DNA of 35,744 nt from an uncultured Lachnospiraceae bacterium (GTDB taxonomy: Bacteria; Bacillota; Clostridia; Lachnospirales; Lachnospiraceae): NCBI GenBank assembly GCA_944381535.1, contig CALWLN010000219.1:1-35744 (forward strand), given 5' to 3'. Positions 17,652 to 27,281 of this stretch are shown piece after piece. Under the pieces are notes generated by a model, which had not been told where the DNA came from, searched no databases, and saw only the letters and a list, made by a program, of their open reading frames with translations. A program made the translations under genes and the position numbers. Position 1 is the stretch's first letter; each line of letters starts with the position of its first letter.

Positions 17652-18859
17652 ACAACAACCGGAATGTATATACTGTAAGCCAGGTCAACGGCTATATCAA
17701 AAATATGTTCGCCCAGGATTTCATGATGAACCGGATCTATGTCAAGGGCGAGGTTTCCAACTGTAAATATCACCCTACCGGGCATATATATTTTACCTTG
17801 AAGGATGAGACGGGAGCCTTACAGGCAGTTATGTTTGCAGGCAGCCGCAAGGGGCTGGCCTTTCCCATGAAAAATGGGGACAACGTGATTGCTCTGGGCT
17901 CTATTGCTGTTTATGAGAGGGACGGGAAATATCAGCTCTACGCCAGAGAGATCATCCTGGACGGCGCAGGGCTGTTGTATCAGAAATTTGAGGCTTTAAA
18001 GCAGGAGCTGGAGGAGATGGGCATGTTTGCCAAAGAGTACAAGCAGCCCATTCCAAAATACGCCCGCCGTGTGGGCATTGTCACCGCCTCCACCGGGGCG
18101 GCCATCCGGGATATTCAGAATATTGCCGCCCGGAGAAACCCTTACGTGCAGCTCATTCTTTACCCGGCGCTGGTGCAGGGGGAGGGGGCGGCTGCCAGTA
18201 TCGCCCGGGGGATCAAGGCCTTGGATGAGGCCGGTGTGGATGTGATCATCGCAGGCCGGGGTGGAGGCTCCATGGAGGATTTGTGGGCCTTCAACGAGGA
18301 GATCGTGGCCCGGGCGATTTTTGATTGTAAGACGCCCCTTATCTCGGCGGTGGGCCACGAGACGGATGTTACCATTGCGGATTTTGTGGCGGACCTGCGG
18401 GCGCCTACCCCGTCGGCGGCGGCAGAACTGGCGGTGTATGATGTCAAGGAACTGCTGGAACAGCTGCTGCTGTTGAAATTGAATTTAAACCGGGCCGTAA
18501 ACTTAAAGCTGGAAGCCGCCAGGGAACAGGTGGCCGGGTGCCAGTCAAGAATCTATCTTCTGCGTCCCGAAAGCCGGCTCAACGACCGGCGGCAGTATTG
18601 CGGGGATCTACAGCTCCGCCTTGGGGACTGCATGCAGCGGAAGCTGACGGAGGCCCGGCACCGGCTGCAGCTGTGCGCCCAGGGGCTGGAGGCCTTGTCA
18701 CCGGCCAGAAAGCTGAGCCAGGGATACTCCGTGGTCACGGACCGGGAGGGAAAAAGCGTCACCCGTATCGGGCAGGTACAGCCCCGGGACAGCCTGTACA
18801 TTCATGTGCTTGACGGAGAGATAGAGGCACGGGTGGAGAAGGTGACGGCCAAGGTTTGA
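17648..18859 (+). CDS. xseA: Exodeoxyribonuclease VII large subunit
   Basis: Catalytic subunit of ExoVII, which degrades single-stranded DNA from both ends. 403 residues, slightly shorter than the usual 440-450. The N-terminal OB domain (VKGEVSNCKYHPTGHIYFTLKD) is followed by the nuclease core VGIVTASTGAAIRDI, IIAGRGGGSMEDLWAFN and SAVGHETDVTIADFVADLRAPTPSAAAE, then a long coiled-coil segment. The ATG overlaps nusB and xseB follows, the normal order. Confidence 0.95.
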   Translation: MNNNRNVYTVSQVNGYIKNMFAQDFMMNRIYVKGEVSNCKYHPTGHIYFTLKDETGALQAVMFAGSRKGLAFPMKNGDNVIALGSIAVYERDGKYQLYAREIILDGAGLLYQKFEALKQELEEMGMFAKEYKQPIPKYARRVGIVTASTGAAIRDIQNIAARRNPYVQLILYPALVQGEGAAASIARGIKALDEAGVDVIIAGRGGGSMEDLWAFNEEIVARAIFDCKTPLISAVGHETDVTIADFVADLRAPTPSAAAELAVYDVKELLEQLLLLKLNLNRAVNLKLEAAREQVAGCQSRIYLLRPESRLNDRRQYCGDLQLRLGDCMQRKLTEARHRLQLCAQGLEALSPARKLSQGYSVVTDREGKSVTRIGQVQPRDSLYIHVLDGEIEARVEKVTAKV

Positions 18860-18880
18860 TGAGAGAAAGGACAGGAAGCC

Positions 18881-19135
18881 ATGCAAGAGGAAGTAACCAT
18901 ACTGGATAAGAGCAATGCAAAGGAACCGGAAACAGCCGGGAACGATGACAAATCTCTGGAAGAGGTTCTCGGTGAGGTGGAAGCCATCATCCAGCAAATG
19001 CAGCAAAAGGACATCTCCTTAGAGGACTCCTTTCTGTTGTACCAGAAGGGGATGGAGGGCTTAAAGGTCTGCAATGAAAAAATCGACGCCGTGGAGAAGA
19101 AGCTGATTTTGCTGAATGAGGAACCGGAGGAATGA
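18881..19135 (+). CDS. xseB: Exodeoxyribonuclease VII small subunit
   Basis: 84 residues, longer at the N-terminus than most homologues (about 70). The family core is SLEEVLGEVEAIIQQMQQKDISLEDSFLLYQKGMEGLKVCNEKID, two helices that bind the coiled coil of XseA. It lies 21 nt after xseA. Its stop codon is 3 nt before the ispA start. Confidence 0.92.
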   Translation: MQEEVTILDKSNAKEPETAGNDDKSLEEVLGEVEAIIQQMQQKDISLEDSFLLYQKGMEGLKVCNEKIDAVEKKLILLNEEPEE

Positions 19136-19138
19136 GAC

Positions 19139-20026
19139 ATGGAACTGGTACAGGAGATAAATAAAAGAGTAGAAGCCATCGAGGCTATCATCCGAACGTA
19201 TCTGCCCAAAGAAGAGGGCTATCAGAAAACCGTCATCGAGGCCATGAATTACAGTATTCTCGCAGGCGGAAAACGCCTCCGTCCCATGCTCATGCAGGAA
19301 ACCTACCGGCTTTTTGGCGGAAAATCCCGGGTCATTGAGCCCTTTATGGCGGCTATAGAGATGATACATACCTACTCTCTGGTCCACGACGATCTGCCGG
19401 CTATGGATAACGACGAGTACCGGAGGGGCAGAAAGACCACCCATGTAGTGTATGGGGAGGCCATGGGAATTCTGGCCGGAGACGGGCTTTTGAATTTTGC
19501 CTTTGAGACGGCAATGAAAGCCTTTGACCTGGAACCGGAAAATGTCAACATCCCCAAGGCCTTAAAAATTCTGGCCAAAAAGGCCGGTATCCATGGCATG
19601 ATCGGCGGGCAGACCGTAGATGTGGAGTATGCGGGAAAGCCTCTTAATAAGGAGCGGCTGGATTTCATCTATCGCCTTAAGACAAGCGCCCTTCTGGAGG
19701 CCTCCATGCTTATCGGAGCCGTGCTGGCCGGGGCTACCAGGAACGAACAGCGGCTGGTGGAGCAGGCGGCGGCAGATCTGGGACTGGCCTTCCAGATTCA
19801 GGACGATATTCTGGATGTGACCGGTACCCAGGAGACGCTGGGGAAACCAATCGGCAGTGATGAGAAGAATCAGAAGACTACCTATGTGACCCTTATGGGA
19901 ATCGACAGAGCCAGAGCGGATGTGGCGGAATTGTCTCAGCGGGCAGTGAAATGTCTGGAGGGGCTGGTTGTAAAGAATGAATTTCTGGTACAGCTTATGC
20001 TGTATCTGATTCAGAGGGAGAAGTAA
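19139..20026 (+). CDS. ispA: Polyprenyl (farnesyl/geranyl) diphosphate synthase
   Basis: Adds isopentenyl diphosphate units to make short prenyl diphosphates. 295 residues with both Asp-rich Mg-binding motifs: SLVHDDLPAMDNDEYRRGR and AFQIQDDILDVTGT, plus AGGKRLRPM and GGQTVDVE. A strong GGAGGA is found inside the xseB end. It is next to dxs, giving a local isoprenoid module. Chain length (C15 or C20) cannot be fixed by eye. Confidence 0.93.
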   Translation: MELVQEINKRVEAIEAIIRTYLPKEEGYQKTVIEAMNYSILAGGKRLRPMLMQETYRLFGGKSRVIEPFMAAIEMIHTYSLVHDDLPAMDNDEYRRGRKTTHVVYGEAMGILAGDGLLNFAFETAMKAFDLEPENVNIPKALKILAKKAGIHGMIGGQTVDVEYAGKPLNKERLDFIYRLKTSALLEASMLIGAVLAGATRNEQRLVEQAAADLGLAFQIQDDILDVTGTQETLGKPIGSDEKNQKTTYVTLMGIDRARADVAELSQRAVKCLEGLVVKNEFLVQLMLYLIQREK

Positions 20027-20045
20027 ATCCCAGGGAGAGCGGCAT

Positions 20046-21911
20046 ATGGTACTGGAGAAAATAAACAAACCCAATGATATAAAGCAATTAAAGTCCTATG
20101 AGTTGGAACTGCTGGCGGAGGAAATCCGGCAATTTCTGATTGAGAAAATATCAAAGACCGGCGGACATCTGGCTTCCAATCTTGGAGTGGTGGAACTGAC
20201 CATGGCCATGCACCTGGCCTTCGACCTGCCGGAGGATAAAATTATCTGGGATGTGGGGCACCAGTCCTACAGTCATAAGCTTTTGACCGGGCGGAAGGAG
20301 GGCTTTGACCGGCTGCGGAAATACGGCGGGATGAGCGGCTTCCCAAAGCGGAAGGAGAGCAACTGCGACTGTTTTGATACGGGGCACAGTTCCACCTCCA
20401 TCTCGGCGGGCCTTGGTTACGCCCAGGCCCGGGAGATCACCGGGGCCAGTTATAAGGTGGTGTCGGTGATCGGCGACGGAGCTCTCACCGGCGGCATGGC
20501 CTACGAGGCCTTAAACAATGCCTCCAGGCTGGATTCCAACTTTATTATCGTGCTCAACGACAACAATATGTCCATCTCCGAGAATGTGGGAGGTATGTCC
20601 AGGCACCTGTCCAATCTGCGGACCGCGGACGCCTACCGGGAGTTAAAAACCGGAGTGACCAATTCCCTGAACCGGATTCCGGTGTACGGGGAGCGGATGG
20701 TGGAGCGGATCCGAAAGACCAAGAGCAGTATCAAGCAGCTGTTGATTCCGGGAATGTTTTTTGAAAATATGGGAATCACCTATTTGGGGCCGGTGGACGG
20801 CCATAATATTCCGGAGCTGGTGAAAATCTTGAAGGAGGCCTCCAAGGTGAAAGGAGCCGTTTTGGTTCACGTCATCACCAAGAAAGGCAAGGGCTATCTG
20901 CCGGCGGAGCGCCATCCGGCCCGGTTCCACGGCACGGACGCCTTTGATGTGGATACGGGGCTTCCGGTGAACAAACAGCGGAAGGCCAACTACACAGACA
21001 TTTTTTCCACGGTCATGCGCAAGATGGGGGACCGGGATGAGAAGGTGGTGGCCATCACGGCAGCCATGGCGGACGGCACCGGTCTGAAGCGGTTTCGCAA
21101 CATGTTTCCTCAGCGGTTTTTCGATGTGGGAATTGCGGAGGAGCATGCGGTTACCTTTGCGGCGGGACTGGCGGCGGCGGGATTAAAGCCGGTATTTGCG
21201 GTATATTCCTCCTTCCTGCAGAGAGCCTATGACCAGATTCTCCATGACGTGTGCATCCAGGATCTGCCGGTGGTGTTCGCCGTGGACCGGGCGGGGCTTG
21301 TGGGCAGCGACGGGGAAACTCATCAGGGAATTTTTGATTTATCCTATCTGTCTTCTATCCCCGGTATGACGATTCTGGCCCCCAAGAACAAATGGGAGCT
21401 GTCCGATATGCTGAAATTCGCCATCAATTTTGAACATCCCATTGCGGTCCGCTATCCCAGAGGGGAAGCCTTTGACGGTCTGAAGGAGTGGCGCACGCCT
21501 GTCCGCTACGGAAGAAGCGAAGTGATTTATGATGAGAGCGACATCGCCCTGGTGGCGGTGGGCAGCATGGTGAAAACGGCTTTGGAGGTACGCGGCCGCC
21601 TGCGGGAGGCGGGTTATTCCTGTACCCTAATTAACGCCCGGTTTGTAAAGCCCCTGGACGAGGAGCTTTTGCGTACGTTGGCCGCAGAGCACAAGCTGGT
21701 GGCAACGCTGGAGGAGAATGTGTTAAGCGGCGGCTTCGGGGAGCATGTGACGCAGTATTTAAACCAGTGCGGCGCAGACGCGAGAATTGTGAATATTGCC
21801 ATTCCCGACGAGTACGTGGAGCATGGCAATGTGGATATTTTAAGAAAGGAAACCGGTATCGACGCGGATTCAATTGTAAAGAAGCTGATTGCGGAGTATA
21901 TCGGACTGTGA
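20046..21911 (+). CDS. dxs: 1-deoxy-D-xylulose-5-phosphate synthase
   Basis: Thiamine-diphosphate enzyme that joins pyruvate and glyceraldehyde-3-phosphate, the first step of the MEP isoprenoid route. 621 residues. Motifs: HLASNLGVVELTMAMH, WDVGHQSYSHKLLTGR, the TPP site GDGALTGGMAYEALN to NDNNMSISENVGGMS, the domain II glutamate in FDVGIAEEHAVTFAAGLA, and DRAGLVGSDGETHQG. All three transketolase-type domains are present. tlyA starts 1 nt after the stop. Confidence 0.96.
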   Translation: MVLEKINKPNDIKQLKSYELELLAEEIRQFLIEKISKTGGHLASNLGVVELTMAMHLAFDLPEDKIIWDVGHQSYSHKLLTGRKEGFDRLRKYGGMSGFPKRKESNCDCFDTGHSSTSISAGLGYAQAREITGASYKVVSVIGDGALTGGMAYEALNNASRLDSNFIIVLNDNNMSISENVGGMSRHLSNLRTADAYRELKTGVTNSLNRIPVYGERMVERIRKTKSSIKQLLIPGMFFENMGITYLGPVDGHNIPELVKILKEASKVKGAVLVHVITKKGKGYLPAERHPARFHGTDAFDVDTGLPVNKQRKANYTDIFSTVMRKMGDRDEKVVAITAAMADGTGLKRFRNMFPQRFFDVGIAEEHAVTFAAGLAAAGLKPVFAVYSSFLQRAYDQILHDVCIQDLPVVFAVDRAGLVGSDGETHQGIFDLSYLSSIPGMTILAPKNKWELSDMLKFAINFEHPIAVRYPRGEAFDGLKEWRTPVRYGRSEVIYDESDIALVAVGSMVKTALEVRGRLREAGYSCTLINARFVKPLDEELLRTLAAEHKLVATLEENVLSGGFGEHVTQYLNQCGADARIVNIAIPDEYVEHGNVDILRKETGIDADSIVKKLIAEYIGL

Positions 21912-21912
21912 T

Positions 21913-22713
21913 ATGAAGGTACGTTTGGATGTTTTACTGGTACAGCGAAATCTGGCGCCCTCCCGGGAGAAGGCCAAGACCATGATCATGGAGGGGATCG
22001 TCTTTGTGGACGGTGCCAGGGAGGACAAGGCGGGGGCTTTCTTTGGAGAGGATGCTGTCATTGAAGTACGGGGCAGTACCCTAAAGTATGTAAGCCGGGG
22101 CGGTCTGAAGCTGGAGAAGGCCATGGCGAATTTCGGCATTTCCCTGGAAGGAAAAATCTGTATGGATATCGGGGCCTCTACCGGGGGCTTTACCGATTGT
22201 ATGCTGCAAAACGGGGCGGCAAAGGTCTATGCGGTGGATGTGGGCTATGGGCAGTTTGCCTGGAAGCTTCGGCAGGACCCCCGGGTGGTCTGCATGGAGC
22301 AGACCAATATCCGCTATGTGACCCCGGCGGATATTGGGGATGTGTTGGATTTTGCATCGGTGGATGTATCCTTCATCTCCTTGACCAAGGTGCTGGGGCC
22401 GGCTCGGGAACTGTTAAGTGACCAGGGTGAGATGGTGTGCCTTATCAAGCCCCAGTTTGAAGCGGGACGGGAGAAGGTGGGCAAGAAGGGCGTGGTCCGG
22501 GACCCGGCGGTCCATAAGGAGGTCATCGACAAAGTAATGGAATTTGCCGAAGGGTTGGAATTTTCTGTGGAAAATCTGGACTTTTCTCCCATCAAGGGGC
22601 CGGAGGGAAATATCGAGTATCTGATTTATCTGAAAAAAGGAAAAAGAAAGTCGAGGGAGGAGCGGGTGGACAGCGGCCGGATCGTTCGGATGGCCCATGA
22701 GACACTTACCTGA
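21913..22713 (+). CDS. tlyA: TlyA family rRNA (cytidine-2'-O)-methyltransferase
   Basis: 266 residues: an N-terminal S4 RNA-binding domain (RLDVLLVQRNLAPSREKAKTMI) and a FtsJ-like methyltransferase domain with the SAM loop DIGASTGGFTDCML (85-), AVDVGYGQ, VDVSFISL and IKPQFEAGREKVGKKGVVRD. Relatives methylate 16S and 23S rRNA; the hemolysin label is historic. The ATG at 21913 directly follows the dxs stop; a 24-nt longer frame overlaps dxs. The ribosome site is weak, so coupling to dxs is likely. Confidence 0.92.
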   Translation: MKVRLDVLLVQRNLAPSREKAKTMIMEGIVFVDGAREDKAGAFFGEDAVIEVRGSTLKYVSRGGLKLEKAMANFGISLEGKICMDIGASTGGFTDCMLQNGAAKVYAVDVGYGQFAWKLRQDPRVVCMEQTNIRYVTPADIGDVLDFASVDVSFISLTKVLGPARELLSDQGEMVCLIKPQFEAGREKVGKKGVVRDPAVHKEVIDKVMEFAEGLEFSVENLDFSPIKGPEGNIEYLIYLKKGKRKSREERVDSGRIVRMAHETLT

Positions 22714-22716
22714 CGT

Positions 22717-23586
22717 ATGAAGCATTTTTATATTATAACCAACGAACAAAAGGATAAGGGGCTGGCTTTGACGGAAGCCATTGAGACCTATATTCGGGAC
22801 AAGGGCGGCAGCTGTCAGAGCGGACTCAACCGGAAGGCCGGGGCGGAGGGGTATCAAAATCTTTCCCCCAAGGAGCTGCCGGAGGATACGGAGTGTGTTA
22901 TCTGCGTAGGCGGGGATGGCACCATGATACGGGCTGCCAGAGACCTGGTGGAGACGGGGGTTCCGGTCATAGGTGTCAACCGGGGCCATGTGGGATATCT
23001 CTGTGAACTGGATTCCGATACCGTGTATGCTGCCATTGATAAGCTGATAGAGGACTGTTACGTGGTGGAAAACCGTATGCTTTTAAGCGGTTACTGCGTG
23101 AAGCAGGGAGAGCGCAGGCCCTCCGAGCAGGCCCTCAATGACATTGTGATTCATCGCTCGGGTTTTCAACAGGTGGTGAACTTCATCATTTTCGTCAACG
23201 GAGAGTATCTGAATACATACAGCGCGGACGGCATGATCATTGCCACCCCTACCGGTTCCACCGCCTACAGCATGTCGGCGGGCGGCCCAATTGTGGATCC
23301 CAAGGCGGAGCTCCTTCTGATCACGCCCATCTGCCCCCACGCCCTCAATTCCAAGAGCATTGTGCTGGGCGGGGAGGATGAGATTGAGGTGGAGATCGGC
23401 GCAAGGAGCGAGGAGGGAACCGAGGAAGTGGAGGTCAGTTTTGACGGAGACCAGGTCATCCGGCTTTCGGCGGGAGACAGAATCGTGATACAGCGGGCTA
23501 AGGCCAGGACCCGGATTTTGAAGCTGAATAAGCTCAGCTTTCTGGAGATATTGCGCAGGAAAATGCAGGAAGGAGGGGGAGGATGA
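22717..23586 (+). CDS. nadK: NAD kinase
   Basis: Phosphorylates NAD to NADP. 289 residues. VGGDGTMIRAAR with catalytic Asp67, NRGHVGYLCELD, LNDIVIHRS, and TPTGSTAYSMSAGGPIVDP with the NAD-binding loop are all present. It is 3 nt after tlyA and overlaps argR by ATGA. This placement between tlyA and argR is the standard Firmicutes order. Confidence 0.94.
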   Translation: MKHFYIITNEQKDKGLALTEAIETYIRDKGGSCQSGLNRKAGAEGYQNLSPKELPEDTECVICVGGDGTMIRAARDLVETGVPVIGVNRGHVGYLCELDSDTVYAAIDKLIEDCYVVENRMLLSGYCVKQGERRPSEQALNDIVIHRSGFQQVVNFIIFVNGEYLNTYSADGMIIATPTGSTAYSMSAGGPIVDPKAELLLITPICPHALNSKSIVLGGEDEIEVEIGARSEEGTEEVEVSFDGDQVIRLSAGDRIVIQRAKARTRILKLNKLSFLEILRRKMQEGGGG

Positions 23587-24026
23587 AGACCAGGCGGCAC
23601 GCAAAAATATTGGAACTGGTGCAGAAATTCGAGATAGAGACCCAGGAGGAGTTGTCGGAGCGCCTGATTGCCGAGGGATTTCCGGTGACCCAGGCCACTG
23701 TGTCCCGGGATATCCGAGAGCTTCGCCTGACAAAGGTGTCCCGGGGCGGAAAGCAGAGATACGCTGTGCTTTCCGAGGGCAATACGGACATGAGTGAGAA
23801 ATATACCCGGGTATTTCGGGAAGGGTTTGTCTCTATGGATATGGCCCAGAATATCCTGGTGATCAAGACCGTATCCGGTATGGCCATGGCGGTGGCTGCG
23901 GCCCTGGACCACATGGATTGCCATGAGATCGTGGGGAGCATTGCCGGGGATGACACCATCATGTGCGCGGTGCGCACCGTGGAGGATACCGTAAGCCTGA
24001 TGGAGCGTTTAAGAAAGATTGTGTAG
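23583..24026 (+). CDS. argR: Arginine repressor ArgR/AhrC
   Basis: 147 residues. An N-terminal winged helix (RRHAKILELVQKFEIETQEELSERL, then QATVSRDIRELRLTKV) binds ARG boxes. The C-terminal hexamer domain has the arginine-contact motif GSIAGDDTIMCAVRT. The ATG overlaps the nadK stop, and recN follows. No arginine genes lie in the window, so its targets are elsewhere. Confidence 0.95.
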   Translation: MKTRRHAKILELVQKFEIETQEELSERLIAEGFPVTQATVSRDIRELRLTKVSRGGKQRYAVLSEGNTDMSEKYTRVFREGFVSMDMAQNILVIKTVSGMAMAVAAALDHMDCHEIVGSIAGDDTIMCAVRTVEDTVSLMERLRKIV

Positions 24027-24053
24027 TGGTAAGAGAGTAGAAGGAGATAGGAA

Positions 24054-25733
24054 ATGCTACTTAGTCTGCATGTAAAAAATCTGGCTTTGATCGAGGAGGC
24101 GGAGGTGGACTTCCACCGGGGCCTCAATATTTTATCCGGTGAGACCGGCGCGGGAAAATCAATTCTCATCGGTTCCCTGAATCTGGCCCTGGGGGAGAAG
24201 GTGCCAAGGGAGCTGCTGCGGGAATCTGCGGACTACGCCCTGGTGGAACTGGTATTTTCGGTGGAAAACGACTATCAGCGCAGGCAGCTGGAGGCCCTTG
24301 AGGTGTTCCCGGAGGAGGACATGGTCATTATGTCTCGGAGGGTTACCGCCACAAGGAGCGTGGGAAAAATCAACGCCGAGAGCGTGCCCGCCCAGAGAAT
24401 GCGGGAGGTGGCCGCCCTGCTCATCGACATTCACGGACAGCATGAGCACCAGTCCCTGCTGCAAAAGAAAAAGCATTTAGAGATTCTGGACGACTACGCA
24501 AAAGAGGATTTAAAGGGAAGTAAGGAAGAATTGGCACGGCTGTATCGGGAGTACCGGGGCCTGGAGAGGGAGATGGAGGAGGCCGTCACCGACGAGAACC
24601 AGCGGGCCCGGGAGGTTTCCTTCCTGGAATATGAGATTCAGGAGATTGCGGAGGCAGCTTTGACCGTGGGCGAGGACGAGGAACTGGAGACGGAATACCG
24701 GCGCCTGAGCAACGGTAAACGGATTCTGGAGGCTGTGGGAATCGTCCATGAACTCTGCGCAGGGAGTGATGGCGGCGCAGATTCCCAGATCGGACGGGCT
24801 CTGAAGGAGTTGTCCTCCGTGACAGCCTATGATGAGACTTTAGAGGGCCTGAACGGGCAGCTTCTGGATATAGATAACCTTCTGAACGACTTTAACCGGG
24901 AGCTTTCCGATTATGAGGCGGACGCGGAATTTTCCGAGGAGGACTTTTACCGGGTGGAGCAGCGTCTGACGGAGATAAACCGGCTGAAAGCCAAGTACGG
25001 GAATTCCATTGAAAAAATTTTGGCGGAAAAAGAAGCCAAAGAAAAACGGTATGAAACCTTAAAGAACTACGAAGAATATTTAGAGGGCTTAAGAATGCGC
25101 TTAAAGGAGGCGGAGAGCCGCTTAAAGACGCTGTGTGAGGCTGTGTCCGCCATCCGCGGAAAACGAGCGGCCGGGCTGGCCCACGAGGTGGAAAAGGCAT
25201 TGGTGGATTTGAATTTCCTGGATGTGGTATTTCAGGTAGAATTTACCAGGGCGGCGGATTATACGGTTCTCGGCACCGACGAGGTGGAATTTTTGATCTC
25301 CACCAATCCCGGAGAGGCGCCAAAGCCCCTTGGAAAAGTGGCCTCCGGCGGAGAACTGAGCCGGATCATGCTGGCTTTAAAGACGATTCTTGCGGAGAAT
25401 GATCTGATCTCTACAATGATTTTTGATGAGATCGACGCGGGAATCAGCGGACGGACCGCCCAGAAGGTGGCGGAGAAGCTGAATGTTATCGGAAGAACCC
25501 ATCAGGTGATCTGCATTACCCATCTGCCGCAGATTGCGGCCATGGCGGACCATCATTATCTCATTGAAAAGTCGGTGGTAAATCAGACCACTATTTCCAC
25601 CATTCATGAACTGAACCAGGAGGAGAGTGTAAAGGAACTGGCCCGCATGATTGGCGGCGTGAAGGTCACCGATACGGTGAGGAAGAGCGCGGAGGAAATG
25701 AGAAACCTGGCCCTTTCGATGAAAAAGAACTAA
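24054..25733 (+). CDS. recN: DNA repair protein RecN
   Basis: SMC-like ATPase for double-strand break repair. 559 residues. Walker A GETGAGKS (29-36), IDIHGQHEHQSLL, a long central coiled coil (about 150-390), the signature SGGELSRIMLAL, Walker B IFDEIDAGISG and the H-loop region CITHLPQIAAMADHHYLIEK. Intact and in its usual place after argR. Confidence 0.95.
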   Translation: MLLSLHVKNLALIEEAEVDFHRGLNILSGETGAGKSILIGSLNLALGEKVPRELLRESADYALVELVFSVENDYQRRQLEALEVFPEEDMVIMSRRVTATRSVGKINAESVPAQRMREVAALLIDIHGQHEHQSLLQKKKHLEILDDYAKEDLKGSKEELARLYREYRGLEREMEEAVTDENQRAREVSFLEYEIQEIAEAALTVGEDEELETEYRRLSNGKRILEAVGIVHELCAGSDGGADSQIGRALKELSSVTAYDETLEGLNGQLLDIDNLLNDFNRELSDYEADAEFSEEDFYRVEQRLTEINRLKAKYGNSIEKILAEKEAKEKRYETLKNYEEYLEGLRMRLKEAESRLKTLCEAVSAIRGKRAAGLAHEVEKALVDLNFLDVVFQVEFTRAADYTVLGTDEVEFLISTNPGEAPKPLGKVASGGELSRIMLALKTILAENDLISTMIFDEIDAGISGRTAQKVAEKLNVIGRTHQVICITHLPQIAAMADHHYLIEKSVVNQTTISTIHELNQEESVKELARMIGGVKVTDTVRKSAEEMRNLALSMKKN

Positions 25734-25742
25734 AAAATCCCA

Positions 25743-25772
25743 GATTGAAGGACCGTATATTGTCACATACTA
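25743..25772 (+). promoter_or_regulatory. Candidate sigma-G (forespore) promoter of spoIVB
   Basis: A -10-like CATACTA (25766-25772) identical to the sigma-G consensus, with GATTG (25743-25747) 18 nt upstream as a four-of-five match to the -35. Transcription would begin near 25779, downstream of recN and before the preferred start at 25830. Confidence 0.5.
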
Positions 25773-25829
25773 GAGGGTGTAAAGAGGATGGCTTTTAGCT
25801 GTCAAACGCACCGAAAGGAATGTGGAGAT

Positions 25830-27104
25830 ATGTGGTATAAAAAATTCCAGAAACGGTGCAGATGGCTGGCCTTGACAGGGTTGGTTTTCATCTGCATTTT
25901 TTCTTATGCGCTGCTGCTGGCTTCAATCCCGGATACCATACGGATTGTGGCCGGCAGAGAAGAAACCTTTGATCTGAAGGTGCCGGTGACGGGCGAGGTA
26001 CAGAATCAGGAGGCGGAGGTATTCACCAATCATAGCCCCCTGGTGGACAGCGGCAGCCTTCATATAGATATGAATGACACTTTTACGCTGCAGTCGGAGA
26101 CGGAAGGTAAATTTTCCATTGTCTGTAAGCTGTTTGGAATTTTTGACGTAAAGGAAGTCTCCGTGGAGGTGATCAACGAACAGATGGTGGTCCCCTGCGG
26201 GATACCCATTGGCATTTACGTGAAAACCGACGGGATTCTGGCCATCGGAAGCGGCCCGGTGACAGGGATGGACGGCATGAACTATGAACCGGCCTATCAT
26301 CTGATAAAAAGCGGGGACTACATTAAGACGGTAAATGATGAGGTGGTGAGCACCAAGGAAGACCTGATTGACAAGGTGAACCGTTACGGAGATGAGGACA
26401 TTATTCTCGGAATTATGCGGGACGGAAGTTTCACCAAACTCCGCGTCCGTCCGGTACAGACCGGGGAGGGGGAATACAAGATCGGAATCTGGGTCCGGGA
26501 TGATATGGCGGGGGTGGGAACCATGACCTACTATACGGCAGACAAACATTACGGCGCCCTGGGACATCCCATCAGTGACGCGGATACCAGCACCACCATA
26601 CGGCTTGGCGAGGGTCTTTTGTATGAGACGGACATTGTGGGAATCACCCGGGGGGAAAAGGGAAAGCCCGGGGAACTGGCCGGCGTCATTGACTATGGGG
26701 ACCGCTATTGTCTGGGAACCGTGGCCGGCAACTCTCAGACCGGAATTTACGGAGTGCTGAATAAAATTCCGGGAGAGCTTACCGACACGGAATATATGGA
26801 GGTGGGCTTAAAGCAGGAGATGGAAGCGGGGCCTGCAAAAATCATCAGCTATGTGTCCGGCCGGCGGCAGGAGTATGACATTGCCATCACATCTCTGGAC
26901 TATAACAGCCCCAGCGCAAACAAGGGGATTCAGTTCCGGGTGACGGACCCGGCCCTTTTAAGCCTCACCGGGGGCATTGTCCAGGGAATGAGCGGCAGCC
27001 CCATAATACAGGACGGTCAACTGGTGGGGGCTGTGACCCACGTATTCATCCAGGACCCCACCCGGGGATATGGGGTTTTCATTGAGGAAATGTTGGAGCA
27101 TTAG
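25830..27104 (+). CDS. spoIVB: SpoIVB peptidase (S55 family)
   Basis: Secreted from the forespore; in Bacillus it triggers processing of pro-sigma-K in the mother cell. 424 residues: one N-terminal membrane anchor (about 12-33), a PDZ domain (about 105-195, GIPIGIYVKTDG to MRDGSFTKLRVRP) and the S55 domain with HYGALGHPISD (His) and GMSGSPIIQDG (catalytic Ser, about 390). ATG 25830 is preferred over ATG 25788 because the latter has no spaced ribosome site and lies too near the predicted transcript start; GGAG precedes 25830. recN-spoIVB-spo0A is the Bacillus order. Confidence 0.92.
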   Translation: MWYKKFQKRCRWLALTGLVFICIFSYALLLASIPDTIRIVAGREETFDLKVPVTGEVQNQEAEVFTNHSPLVDSGSLHIDMNDTFTLQSETEGKFSIVCKLFGIFDVKEVSVEVINEQMVVPCGIPIGIYVKTDGILAIGSGPVTGMDGMNYEPAYHLIKSGDYIKTVNDEVVSTKEDLIDKVNRYGDEDIILGIMRDGSFTKLRVRPVQTGEGEYKIGIWVRDDMAGVGTMTYYTADKHYGALGHPISDADTSTTIRLGEGLLYETDIVGITRGEKGKPGELAGVIDYGDRYCLGTVAGNSQTGIYGVLNKIPGELTDTEYMEVGLKQEMEAGPAKIISYVSGRRQEYDIAITSLDYNSPSANKGIQFRVTDPALLSLTGGIVQGMSGSPIIQDGQLVGAVTHVFIQDPTRGYGVFIEEMLEH

Positions 27105-27213
27105 GTCCGGACATGACCGGGAGGAGTGCAGGCGGAAATAAGTGCCACGGTTTGACAAGAAAACAGAAAGAAAGACAAAGAAAACGGAAGAGTTGTCCGT
27201 AAAAAGATTGAAA

Positions 27214-27262
27214 TTCGACAAAAGAGACGCTAATAATAGGGAAAGAAAATTCTACTGTCGAA
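27214..27262. promoter_or_regulatory. Two inverted Spo0A boxes upstream of spo0A
   Basis: TTCGACA at 27214-27220 (complement of TGTCGAA) and TGTCGAA at 27256-27262. Both fit the 0A box TGNCGAA exactly; they face each other with centres 42 bp apart, close to four helical turns. They lie 20-68 bp before the -35 of spo0A. Binding is inferred. Confidence 0.6.
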
Positions 27263-27281
27263 AAAATAAGAATCATTTTGA

